DNA from: Actinomadura chibensis NBRC 106107
GTDB lineage: Bacteria; Actinomycetota; Actinomycetes; Streptosporangiales; Streptosporangiaceae
DNA: 64,000 nucleotides
Assembly (NCBI RefSeq): GCF_001552135.1
Contig: NZ_BCQP01000066.1
Coordinates: 1 to 64,000 of the forward strand
Direction of reading: 5' to 3'
How positions within the stretch are numbered: the first letter of the stretch is position 1; each line of letters starts with the position of its first letter. The notes below the pieces were generated by a model, which saw nothing but the letters and a program-made list of their open reading frames with translations, made no database searches and had not been told where the DNA came from. Made by a program: the position numbers and the translations under genes. Shown piece by piece: positions 1 to 7,371 of this stretch.

Positions 1-85
1 CGGGCCCGACCTCGTCCGCTCCATCCCGGACGCCCTCGTCGCGACCTTCGAACCGGACGAACCCGGCGGCGCACCGGAAAGGTAA
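1..85 (+). CDS. 3' end of an unidentified gene (partial)
   Basis: An open frame enters from the left edge and stops at TAA 83-85, giving 27 visible residues that end in an acidic, proline-rich tail (FEPDEPGGAPER). It lies 10 bases before moaE on the same strand, so it is probably the upstream gene of that operon. Too little is present to name a family. Confidence 0.6.
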   Translation, partial: GPDLVRSIPDALVATFEPDEPGGAPER

Positions 86-95
86 TCTGCGGGAC

Positions 96-536
96 GTGAG
101 CCACGACAGCCCCGCCGCCGTCATCCGGCTGATCGGCGTCCGCGACGCCCCCCTGTCCATGGACGAGGCGTACGCCGCCGTCGCCGACCCCGGCGCCGGC
201 GGCATCGCCGTCTTCGTCGGCGCGGTCCGCGACCACGACCACGCGCGGGCCGTCAGCGCCCTGTCCTACAGCGCGCATCCGACCGCCGAGCAGCGGCTCC
301 GCGCGATCATGGAGAAGGTCGCGGCGGACCACCCGGTGATCGGGCTCGCGGCCGTCCACCGGGTCGGCGACCTGGAGGTCGGCGACCTCGCCGTCGTCGT
401 CGCCGCGTCCAGCGCCCACCGCGCCGACGCGTTCGACGCCTGCCGCAGGCTCATCGACGACCTCAAGGAGCACGTCCCCATCTGGAAGCACCAGACCTTC
501 GCCGACGGCGGGGACGAGTGGGTCGGGATCTGCTGA
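96..536 (+). CDS. moaE: Molybdopterin synthase catalytic subunit MoaE
   Basis: This 146-residue protein matches MoaE, the large subunit of molybdopterin synthase. With thiocarboxylated MoaD it inserts two sulfurs into precursor Z to make molybdopterin, in the cytoplasm. Visible family features are the N-terminal GGIAVFVGAVRDH segment, the central ...VHRVGDLEVGDLAVVVAASSAHR block, and the C-terminal LKEHVPIWKHQ segment carrying the active-site lysines. The start is GTG at 96. The length is typical. No moaD or other cofactor gene is adjacent here; the next gene, 27 bases downstream, is an unrelated membrane protease. Confidence 0.93.
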   Translation: MSHDSPAAVIRLIGVRDAPLSMDEAYAAVADPGAGGIAVFVGAVRDHDHARAVSALSYSAHPTAEQRLRAIMEKVAADHPVIGLAAVHRVGDLEVGDLAVVVAASSAHRADAFDACRRLIDDLKEHVPIWKHQTFADGGDEWVGIC

Positions 537-563
537 CCCCCTTGACGGCATAGAGTTCCGACC

Positions 564-1613
564 ATGTCTCGTCGTGCCGCCACGCTCACCGCCGCGAGCG
601 TGCTCGTCCTCGTGCTCGCCCTCATCGGCTCCGTCATGCCGGTCCCGTACGTCGCGCTGATGCCCGGGCCCACGAGCAACACCCTCGGCACGAACGACAA
701 GGGGCAGCCCCTCATCAGGATCGACGGCCGCACCACCTACCCGGACGAGGGCCACCTCAACTTCACCACCGTCACCTACCGCGGCGGCCCCGGCGGGCGC
801 ATCGACCTCCTCACCGCGCTGCGCGGCTGGCTCGCGAAGGACACCGCGATCGTCCCCGAGGAGACGATCTTCCCGGACGACGAGTCGCAGAAGCAGATCG
901 ACGAGGAGAACACCCGCCAGATGCAGGACTCCCAGCAGAGCGCCGAGGCCGCCGCCCTGCACGAGCTCGGCATCTCGGTCTCCACCCGGGTCGTCATCGA
1001 GGGCATCCAGAAGGGGCGCCCGGCGGACGGCGTCCTCAAGCCCGGCGACGAGATCACCGCGCTGGACGGCGCCAAGGTCACCAGCGTCTCCCAGGTCACC
1101 GGCACGATGGCCAAGCGCAAGATCGGCGACACCGTCACCCTCACCTACAACCGCGCGGGCAAGGAGGGCAAGGCCGCCCTCAAGACCGTCGCGGACCCGG
1201 AGGGCAAGCGCGCCGTCGTCGGCGTCGTCCTCGGCGACCAGTACAAGTTCCCCTTCAAGATCGACATCAGCATCGGCGACATCGGCGGCCCCTCCGCGGG
1301 CCTGATGTTCTCCCTCGCCATCTACGACAAGCTCACCCCCGGCCCTCTCACCCAGGGCAAGTTCTTCGCGGGCACCGGCACCATCACCCCCGAGGGCGAG
1401 GTCGGCCCGATCGGCGGCATCCAGCAGAAGATGATCGCGGCCCGCAAGGCCGGGGCCACCGTCTTCCTCACCCCGAAGGACAACTGCGCGGACGCCCTCT
1501 CCGCCCGTCCCGACGGGCTTCGCCTCGTCCGCGCCGACACGCTGCACGGCGCCGTCCAGGCCATCAACGCGATCACGTCCGGCAAGGGAAGCGTCCCGGC
1601 CTGCACCAAATGA
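564..1613 (+). CDS. Membrane-anchored PDZ / Lon-like (S16) serine protease, YlbL type
   Basis: A 349-residue protein with an N-terminal membrane anchor (about residues 7-32), an extracytoplasmic region, a PDZ domain (about 138-205; VIEGIQKGRPADGVLKPGDE) and a C-terminal S16 Lon-like protease domain. The catalytic Ser244 is in GGPSAG and the Lys289 in GGIQQKM, the Ser-Lys dyad of Lon proteases, but there is no ATPase domain. It fits the YlbL family that is widespread in Gram-positive bacteria, which probably degrades or processes envelope substrates. Its substrate cannot be told from the sequence. ATG start at 564. Confidence 0.9.
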   Translation: MSRRAATLTAASVLVLVLALIGSVMPVPYVALMPGPTSNTLGTNDKGQPLIRIDGRTTYPDEGHLNFTTVTYRGGPGGRIDLLTALRGWLAKDTAIVPEETIFPDDESQKQIDEENTRQMQDSQQSAEAAALHELGISVSTRVVIEGIQKGRPADGVLKPGDEITALDGAKVTSVSQVTGTMAKRKIGDTVTLTYNRAGKEGKAALKTVADPEGKRAVVGVVLGDQYKFPFKIDISIGDIGGPSAGLMFSLAIYDKLTPGPLTQGKFFAGTGTITPEGEVGPIGGIQQKMIAARKAGATVFLTPKDNCADALSARPDGLRLVRADTLHGAVQAINAITSGKGSVPACTK

Positions 1614-1663
1614 CGCCGAACGTTCAGACCACGCCCACGCATGCAATACACTGGAGACATCAC

Positions 1664-1740
1664 CGCGGGGTGGAGCAGTTCGGTAGCTCGCTGGGCTCAT
1701 AACCCAGAGGTCGCAGGTTCAAATCCTGCCCCCGCTACCA
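1664..1740 (+). tRNA. Initiator tRNA-fMet (CAT), CCA encoded
   Basis: A 77-base cloverleaf with CAT anticodon. It has both initiator hallmarks: the first acceptor pair is mismatched (C1 against U72) and the anticodon stem carries three consecutive G-C pairs (GGG...CCC). The 3' CCA is encoded (1738-1740). The first 74 bases are identical to the second copy at 11330-11403, which lacks the encoded CCA. Confidence 0.97.
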
Positions 1741-1752
1741 GGAAGTACGACG

Positions 1753-2874
1753 TCAGGGCCCGGTTCTCGTCATCGAGAGCACGGGCCCTTGGCTTTGCGC
1801 GCTGGGAAGCCGGACCGTCGCGATCAGGCCGCCGCCCGAGCGGGGCGTGAGCTCCAGGGTGCCGTGGTGGGCGCGGACGATGCTCTGCACGATGGCGAGG
1901 CCGAGGCCGACCCCGGCGTGTTCGTCGGTGCGGACGCGCTGGGTGCCGCGCTGGAAGGGCTCGGTGAGGGTCGCCACCAGTTCGGCCGGGAGCCGGGGCC
2001 CGGTGTTGTGGACCTGGAGGACGCTCGCGCCGTGCTGCGTCGCGGTGTGGACGGTGACGGTGCCGCCGGTGGCGATGTTGTGGACGATGGCGTTCTGGAC
2101 GAGGTTGGTCACCATCCGCAGGAGGAGTTCGGCGGAGCCGGTCGCCTGGGTCGGCTCGCCGGTGACTTCGAGGGTGATCTCACGCTGCTCGGCGAGCGGG
2201 AGCAGTGTCTCGGACGCCTCTTCGGCGATGAGGGACAGGTCGACGGGTTCGCGGGCCAGGCCCTGGCCCTTGCTGCGCGACAGCAGCAGGAGGGACTCGG
2301 TGAGGTCGATGGCGCGGGTGTTGACCTTGTGCAGGCGGTCGAGGAGCTCGCGCTTGTCGCGGGTGGGGTCGGTGCGGGCGACGTCGAGGATGGCGCGGGT
2401 GATGGCCAGCGGGGTGCGCAGCTCGTGGGACGCGTTGGCGGCGAACCGCTGCTGCTCCGCGAGGTGGGACTCGTGCTGGTGGAGCATGGCGTCGAACACG
2501 TCGGCGAGTTCGCGGAACTCGTCCGCGGGGCCCTGCATGCGGATCCGGTGGGACAGCGACCCCTGGGCGGCCAGCCGCGCGGCGTTGGTGATCTGCGTGA
2601 GCGGGGCGAGCATCCGTCCGGCGAGGAACCACCCGCCCGCGAGGCCGAACATCAGCAGGAAGAGCATCGCCGTGGCCGCGCGGGGGAGGAAGGCGCGCTG
2701 CAGGTCGCCGCGGTTCGGGATGTAGCCGCCGGGGCCGTACAGGGTGTTGACCGGGACGTACCGCAGCAGGAACAGCCACACCACGGCCAGCAGCAGGCCG
2801 CCGACGAGCACGAGGAACCCCGCGTAGCTGATGGTGAGTTTCAGCCGGACGCTGAAGCCGGGGCGCCTACCCAT
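1753..2874 (-). CDS. Sensor histidine kinase (VanS/CseC-like), apparently without its response regulator
   Basis: This 373-residue two-pass kinase has TM1 at about 13-37, a short extracellular loop (about 38-65), TM2 at 66-90, a HAMP domain, the phospho-acceptor His150 in NASHELRTPLA, an N box (LVQNAIVHN) and a G box (GVGLGLAIV). It is intact by length and motifs. The small loop resembles VanS and other cell-wall-stress sensors. ATG at 2874-2872 overlaps the stop of a 26-codon remnant (2867-2947) by 8 bases. That is the coupling expected between a response regulator and its kinase, but the regulator is gone. It is the last gene of the leftward van-like set and faces the initiator tRNA. Confidence 0.9.
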   Translation of the reverse strand: MGRRPGFSVRLKLTISYAGFLVLVGGLLLAVVWLFLLRYVPVNTLYGPGGYIPNRGDLQRAFLPRAATAMLFLLMFGLAGGWFLAGRMLAPLTQITNAARLAAQGSLSHRIRMQGPADEFRELADVFDAMLHQHESHLAEQQRFAANASHELRTPLAITRAILDVARTDPTRDKRELLDRLHKVNTRAIDLTESLLLLSRSKGQGLAREPVDLSLIAEEASETLLPLAEQREITLEVTGEPTQATGSAELLLRMVTNLVQNAIVHNIATGGTVTVHTATQHGASVLQVHNTGPRLPAELVATLTEPFQRGTQRVRTDEHAGVGLGLAIVQSIVRAHHGTLELTPRSGGGLIATVRLPSAQSQGPVLSMTRTGP

Positions 2875-2947
2875 GGGCGCCGCCGATGTCGAGGCGGTGG
2901 GCGACGCCCGGCGGGCAGGGCTCGTCCGTCACGGTCAGCACGCACAT
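2867..2947 (-). pseudogene. Collapsed OmpR-family response regulator (26-codon in-frame remnant)
   Basis: A 26-residue frame (MCVLTVTDEPCPPGVAHRLD, then IGGAHG). Its first ten residues resemble the start of OmpR-type regulators (M-R-V-L-V-V-E-D-E-P). Its last part resembles their winged-helix end (PGVGYRLDIG). The roughly 200 residues in between, including the phospho-acceptor Asp, are missing. It keeps a leaderless-type promoter (TAACCT at 2959-2954, exactly six bases before the ATG) and an ATGGGTAG overlap with the kinase start. The simplest reading is an in-frame internal deletion of the vanR-like gene. The alternative is a genuine small coupling ORF. Confidence 0.55.
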
Positions 2948-2953
2948 ACCTGC

Positions 2954-2987
2954 AGGTTAGGCGGGACGGCGTATCGCTGACATATCA
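2954..2987 (-). promoter_or_regulatory. Leaderless-type promoter with OmpR-style direct-repeat operator (site 1)
   Basis: On the minus strand, a -10 element TAACCT (2959-2954) sits six bases before the remnant's ATG. Upstream, at the -35 position, lies TGATAT-gtcag-CGATAC (2987-2971), two half-sites with an 11-bp period as OmpR-family dimers use. This 17-mer agrees at 14 of 17 positions with the site at 5653-5669 in front of the same gene set. It overlaps the ligase stop codon. Confidence 0.5.
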
Positions 2988-3983
2988 AAATCGGACGCGC
3001 CTTCCGGGCGGGTCCGCGGGGCCGGGGACGGCGGCGGCGTCGACCAGGCGCGCGACCAGCTCCTCGTAGGGCAGTCCGGCCGCGGCGAACATCCTCGGCA
3101 CCTGGGATTCGGCTGTCATCCCCGGCATGGTGTTGACCTCGTTGAGGACGGGCCCGCGCTCGGTGAGGAAGAAGTCGACGCGGGCGACACCGGCGCAGCC
3201 GAGCGCGTCGAACATCCGCAGGGCCGCCTCGGTCAGGGCCTTCCGGTCGGCGTCGTCGAGGTCGGCGGGCACGGTGAACCGGGCCGATCCGTCGTACTTG
3301 GACCGGGTGTCGAACACGCCGTCCGCGTGGATCTCCAGGGGCGGCGCCGCCCAGGTCCGGCCGTCGGCCTCGCGGAGGACGGCCACGTCGATCTCCCTGC
3401 CCGCCACGACGTCCTCGACCAGGATCCGGTCGTCGTAGCGCGCCGCGTCGCGCAGCGCCGCGCGGAGCCGGGCGGCGTCGCGGGCCAGGGCGACGCCGAA
3501 GCTCGACCCGGCCGAGACCGGCTTCACCACCACGGGGTTCTCGAACTCGATGTCCGGGCGGTCGGCCGCGACCAGGCGGCCGCGGGCGGTGTCGATCCCG
3601 ACGGCCGCCGCGACGAGCTTGGTCGCCCACTTGTCCATGCCGAGCGCTCCGGCGCGCAGGCCGGAGCCGACCATCGGCGTGTGCGTGAGGGCGCACAGGG
3701 CCGCGAGCGTCCCGTCCTCGCCGACCGGGCCGTGGACGGCGGGGAAGACGGCGTCGGCGCCCTCGATGACGCCCAGCGCGGCCGCCAGGGACCCGGCGGG
3801 CCGCAGCCGGAGCGCGCTCGGCCCGCGCCGCCACGTCCCGTCGCGGCCGATGGTCAGCTCGTCGGCCGCGAAGCCGCCGGACCGCAGCGCCGCCGCGATC
3901 GCCGCGGCCGTGGCGAGGGAGACGTCATGCTCGGCGCTCTCCCCGCCGCCGATCACCACGACCCGCCGTCTGCTCCTGCTCAT
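2985..3983 (-). CDS. D-Ala-D-X ligase of a van-like operon (D-alanine--D-alanine ligase family)
   Basis: A 332-residue ATP-grasp ligase joining D-Ala to a second D-amino acid for peptidoglycan. Visible motifs are IGGGESAEHDVS (N-terminal catalytic Glu), VVKPVSAGSSFGV (ATP loop), SKYDGSARFTVPADL (omega loop) and RVDFF...LNEVNTMPGM (metal and D-Ala binding). The omega loop keeps the Lys-Tyr pair of D-Ala-D-Ala and D-Ala-D-Ser ligases and lacks the His-containing loop of VanA-type D-Ala-D-Lac ligases. Other parts (VPADL, LNEVNT, PRMFAAAG) look VanA-like. Neighbours (racemase and soluble M15 peptidase) suggest a resistance role rather than the housekeeping ddl. Specificity is not provable here. 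Confidence 0.85.
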   Translation of the reverse strand: MSRSRRRVVVIGGGESAEHDVSLATAAAIAAALRSGGFAADELTIGRDGTWRRGPSALRLRPAGSLAAALGVIEGADAVFPAVHGPVGEDGTLAALCALTHTPMVGSGLRAGALGMDKWATKLVAAAVGIDTARGRLVAADRPDIEFENPVVVKPVSAGSSFGVALARDAARLRAALRDAARYDDRILVEDVVAGREIDVAVLREADGRTWAAPPLEIHADGVFDTRSKYDGSARFTVPADLDDADRKALTEAALRMFDALGCAGVARVDFFLTERGPVLNEVNTMPGMTAESQVPRMFAAAGLPYEELVARLVDAAAVPGPADPPGRRVRF

Positions 3984-3996
3984 ACTGCTCTCCTGT

Positions 3997-5130
3997 TCAA
4001 GTGGTGCTTCGTTTCACGCGGGGGCCGATGCCGGTGACGATGGTGTGCGGGATGGTCCCGGCCCAGCGGGCCCAGTCGTGGACGGACGGCGTCGCGCCCC
4101 CGTCCGGGCCGAACACGGTCGCGGACGTGCCGACCGGGACGGGCACGGCGCCGGTGTCGATCACGATCTGGTCCATCGAGACGCGTCCGACGACCGGGAG
4201 GCGGCGCCCGCGGATCTCGACCCCGGCCCGCGGCGACAGCTCGCGCGGGATCCCGTCGGCGTATCCGAGGGGGAGGACGCTCAGGTGGGTGGCGCGGTCG
4301 GTGACGTACGCGCCGTCGTAGCCGACCGGCGTCCCGGCCCCGACCCGCGCCGTGTGCACGACCGGCGCGGTCAGCCGGGACGCGCCGTGCATCGCCACGC
4401 TCCCGGACGGGTCGATGCCGACCAGCCCCGCCCCGACCCGGACCATGCCGAAGTGCGTCGCCGGGTCGGTCAGCGTCCCCGACGTGGCGGCGAGGTGGGC
4501 GAGCGGCGACCGGAACCCCGCCGCCCGGACCTCCCGCAGCGCCTCGCGCATGGCGGCGACCGCCGCCGCGTTCGCCGCGGGGTCGGCGCGGTCGGCCAGC
4601 GGGAGGTGCCCCATGACGCCCGTGACGCGGACCCGCCTGGCCCGCTGGCCGTCCCGGGCGAGGCGGAGCAGGTCGTCCCACTGCTCGCGGGGGCAGCCGC
4701 CGCGGGACATCCCGGTGTCCAGGTGGAGGTGGATCCGCACCGTCGCCGGGGCGGCCTGCGCGAGGAGCGCGCCGAATTCGTCCACCGACCCGACCGCGAC
4801 GTCGACCTTGGCCTTCGCGGCCGCCTCGGCGTCGATGCCGGACGGGTGCAGCCAGGTGAGGATCGGCGCCGCCAGCCCGGCGGCGCGGAGCGCGGCGGCC
4901 TCGGCGAGGCTGGTCGTCCCGAGCCAGCCGGCCCCGGCGGCGACGGCCGCCCTGGCGACCGCGACGGCGCCGTGGCCGTAGCCGTCCGCCTTGACGACGG
5001 CCATGATCGTGCTCCGCGTCCGCGCGCGGACCCTGGCCACGTTCGCGGTCACCGCCACCGGCAGCGTCTCCAGGGTCGGCGGCGGGAAGGTCCCTGACCG
5101 CCGCCGGACGGCGACCGGGGCGGAGTTCAC
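3997..5130 (-). CDS. Alanine racemase (VanT-like role possible)
   Basis: A soluble PLP-dependent racemase of 377 residues. The PLP lysine is in AVVKADGYGHG (Lys47). Further motifs are HLDTGMSRGG, GYADGIPRELS and GRVSMDQIVID. I choose the GTG at 5130 because it overlaps the upstream peptidase's TGA (GTGA, 5130-5127), the coupling seen throughout this operon; a longer frame to 5241 lies inside that gene. It may supply D-Ala for the adjacent ligase or, as VanT does in D-Ala-D-Ser operons, D-Ser. Unlike VanT it has no membrane domain. The chromosomal housekeeping racemase is an alternative identity. Confidence 0.88.
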   Translation of the reverse strand: MNSAPVAVRRRSGTFPPPTLETLPVAVTANVARVRARTRSTIMAVVKADGYGHGAVAVARAAVAAGAGWLGTTSLAEAAALRAAGLAAPILTWLHPSGIDAEAAAKAKVDVAVGSVDEFGALLAQAAPATVRIHLHLDTGMSRGGCPREQWDDLLRLARDGQRARRVRVTGVMGHLPLADRADPAANAAAVAAMREALREVRAAGFRSPLAHLAATSGTLTDPATHFGMVRVGAGLVGIDPSGSVAMHGASRLTAPVVHTARVGAGTPVGYDGAYVTDRATHLSVLPLGYADGIPRELSPRAGVEIRGRRLPVVGRVSMDQIVIDTGAVPVPVGTSATVFGPDGGATPSVHDWARWAGTIPHTIVTGIGPRVKRSTT

Positions 5131-5606
5131 CGCCGCATCCTCGGATCCTCGGTCGGGTCGGCGTACATCGGCGGGCAGCCGTTCCCGACCGCGTCCGGAC
5201 GCAGTTCGAAATGCCAGGGCTCGTTCCGGTAGATCTGGCACAGCCCGTACGCGGCGCCGTGCTCGCAGAGCCAGGCCGCGGCGTCCGGGGGGCCGATGTC
5301 GACCGCCTCGCCCGACACGTGGGCGGACGTCTCCGGAGTGGCCACCCAGCGGGCCGCCTCGTCCGCCGAGCCGTATCTGGCGACGGCCTCCCGCAGCAGC
5401 CGCCGCTGGTGCTCGGGCGACCGCCAGCCGCTGTTGACCCGGAGCCGGACGCCGGCGGACTCCGCGTCCGCCGCCGCCCGGCGGAGCGCGGCGCGCAGAT
5501 CCGGGTCGAGTCCCTCCACCGCCGGTGCCCCATCGTCGAAAACCGAGACCGTCACCCCGCTGGGAATGGCGCCGTCGCTCTCTGACAGTGATGCGCTGTG
5601 GTTCAT
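5127..5606 (-). CDS. Cytoplasmic M15 zinc D,D-peptidase (VanY/VanXY type)
   Basis: A 159-residue M15-family metallopeptidase. The zinc ligands are His96 and Asp103 in SAHVSGEAVD and His132 in EPWHFE, with Glu129 as the probable catalytic base. There is no signal peptide or membrane anchor, unlike extracellular VanY. This fits VanXY, which works in the cytoplasm to remove D-Ala-terminated precursors. ATG at 5606 is preceded by GGAGG; a frame extending to 5900 runs through the promoter region and is not used. It is the first gene of the leftward operon peptidase-racemase-ligase-(regulator remnant)-kinase, which matches the gene content of D-Ala-D-Ser type van operons. Confidence 0.85.
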   Translation of the reverse strand: MNHSASLSESDGAIPSGVTVSVFDDGAPAVEGLDPDLRAALRRAAADAESAGVRLRVNSGWRSPEHQRRLLREAVARYGSADEAARWVATPETSAHVSGEAVDIGPPDAAAWLCEHGAAYGLCQIYRNEPWHFELRPDAVGNGCPPMYADPTEDPRMRR

Positions 5607-5652
5607 GCCTCCACTGAAGAAGGAAGATCGTTGCGAGGGCGTATGCGGTTTT

Positions 5653-5669
5653 CGATACGTCCGCGATAC
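5653..5669. promoter_or_regulatory. OmpR-style direct-repeat operator (site 2) upstream of the van-like operon
   Basis: CGATAC-gtccg-CGATAC, two exact hexamers with an 11-bp period, between the divergent peptidase and acyl-CoA ligase genes. It shares 14 of 17 bases, including spacer bases, with site 1 at 2971-2987. It is probably the binding site of the missing or a substituting response regulator. Confidence 0.45.
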
Positions 5670-5790
5670 ACCGCGCCGAGGCGCGGCCCCGGCGCGGCGG
5701 GCGGGCGCGGTCCCCCCTTTCGGGGGTGGCCGGGGGCGTCTGCCAGCGGTTATGTTCGCCGGAACCGGTGGACGACTAGCGGAGGCGACG

Positions 5791-7371
5791 GTGGACGTGG
5801 TCGGGCGGGCGAGGCGGCATTCGGTCGGGGATCTGCTGCACCGGACGGCGCGGCGGCATCCGGGAAAGGTCGCCGTCGTCAGCGGCGGCGCGCGTTTCAC
5901 CTACGCCGAGTTCGACACCGCCGTGAACCGCGCCGCGCACGCCCTGGCGGGACGCGGCATGCGGAAAGGCGACCGGCTGGCGCTGCTCAGCCACAACTGC
6001 TGGCAATACGCCGTGACGGTGTTCGCCACCGCGAAACTCGGGGTGGTGCTCGTCCCGGTCAATTTCATGCTGAACGCCGACGAGATCGCCTACATCCTCG
6101 GGCACTCCGGGGCGTCCGGAATGGTCGCCGAGGACGCGCTCGTGCCCACCGCCGAAAAGGCGCTCGCCACCGCCGGAATTGAGGACGGAGTGCGCGGTGC
6201 GATAGGCGGCGCCCCCGCCGAGGGCTGGGAGGACGTCGACGCCTGGTGGACGTCCGGGCCGGAGACCGCGCCCGACGTCCCCGTCGAGGACGACGACCCG
6301 CTGAGGCTGATGTACACCTCGGGCACCGAATCGCGTCCCAAGGGCGTCATGCTTTCCAGCCGGTCGCTCATCTCCCAGTACGTCAGTTGCGCGATCGACG
6401 GCGGCATGACCGAGGACGACGTCGAAGCGCATTCCCTGCCGATGTACCACTGCGCGCAACTCGACTGCTTCTTCTCCGTGGACGTCTACCTCGGGGCGAC
6501 CAGCGTCATCCTGCCGGGCCCCGACCCCGCCGTCCTGCTGGAGACGATCGAGCGGGAGAAGGTCACCAAGCTGTTCTGCCCGCCGACCGTCTGGATCTCC
6601 CTCCTGCGCCACCCGGACTTCGAGAAGCGCGACCTGTCCAGCCTGCGCAAGGGCTACTACGGCGCTTCGCCGATGCCCGTCGAAGTGCTCCGGGAACTGA
6701 TGCGGCGGCTGCCGGACGTGCGGCTGTGGAATTTCTACGGCCAGACCGAGATGGCCCCGCTCGCGACCATTCTGCGTCCGCACGAGCAGCTCGAAAGGGC
6801 GGGCAGCGCGGGACGCGCCGCCGTCAACGTCGAGACGATGCTCGTCGACGACGACGGAAATCCGGTTCCGGCGGGCGAGGTCGGCGAGATCGTGCACCGC
6901 AGCCCGCACGCCGCGCTCGGCTACTACCGGGACGAGGAGAAGACCGCCGACGCCTTCCGCGGCGGCTGGTTCCACTCCGGCGACCTCGGCGTCATGACCG
7001 AGGACGGCTACCTCTCCGTCGTCGACCGCAAGAAGGACATGATCAAGACGGGCGGCGAGAACGTCGCCAGCCGCGAGGTCGAGGAGGCGATTTACGAGCT
7101 GGACGGCGTGGCCGAGGTCGCGGTGTTCGGCATCGGCCATCCCCGCTGGATCGAGGCGGTCACGGCGGTCGTCGTCCCGAAGCCCGGCGCGTCCCTGACC
7201 GCCGCCGACGTCCACGCCCACACCCGCGCCCGCCTCGCCGGCTACAAACGCCCGAAGTACGTCGTCTTCGCCGAAGCCCTCCCGAAGAACCCGAGCGGCA
7301 AGATCCTCAAACGCGCCCTCCGCACCCAACACGCCCACCTCTCCGAGTCTGAGCCGGAGCCCCGGGCCTAG
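5791..7371 (+). CDS. Acyl-CoA synthetase (FadD-like, AMP-forming)
   Basis: A 526-residue ANL-superfamily enzyme that activates a fatty or aryl acid to its CoA thioester through an acyl-AMP. Motifs include the P-loop MYTSGTESRPKGVM, WNFYGQTEM (A5), GWFHSGDLGV and YLSVVDRKKDMIKTGGENV (A7-A8), and the C-terminal catalytic Lys in LPKNPSGKILKR. GTG at 5791 has GGAGG at 5781-5785; earlier in-frame starts lack such a site. Its stop shares the palindrome CTAG (7368-7371) with the stop of the convergent regulator. It is divergent from the van-like operon and has no other lipid gene next to it, so the substrate is unknown. Confidence 0.88.
   Translation: MDVVGRARRHSVGDLLHRTARRHPGKVAVVSGGARFTYAEFDTAVNRAAHALAGRGMRKGDRLALLSHNCWQYAVTVFATAKLGVVLVPVNFMLNADEIAYILGHSGASGMVAEDALVPTAEKALATAGIEDGVRGAIGGAPAEGWEDVDAWWTSGPETAPDVPVEDDDPLRLMYTSGTESRPKGVMLSSRSLISQYVSCAIDGGMTEDDVEAHSLPMYHCAQLDCFFSVDVYLGATSVILPGPDPAVLLETIEREKVTKLFCPPTVWISLLRHPDFEKRDLSSLRKGYYGASPMPVEVLRELMRRLPDVRLWNFYGQTEMAPLATILRPHEQLERAGSAGRAAVNVETMLVDDDGNPVPAGEVGEIVHRSPHAALGYYRDEEKTADAFRGGWFHSGDLGVMTEDGYLSVVDRKKDMIKTGGENVASREVEEAIYELDGVAEVAVFGIGHPRWIEAVTAVVVPKPGASLTAADVHAHTRARLAGYKRPKYVVFAEALPKNPSGKILKRALRTQHAHLSESEPEPRA

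Noticed and set aside
2985..3983. VanA-type D-Ala-D-Lac ligase
   Set aside because: The omega loop has SKY, lacking the VanA-type loop, and no VanH-like dehydrogenase or VanX is adjacent.
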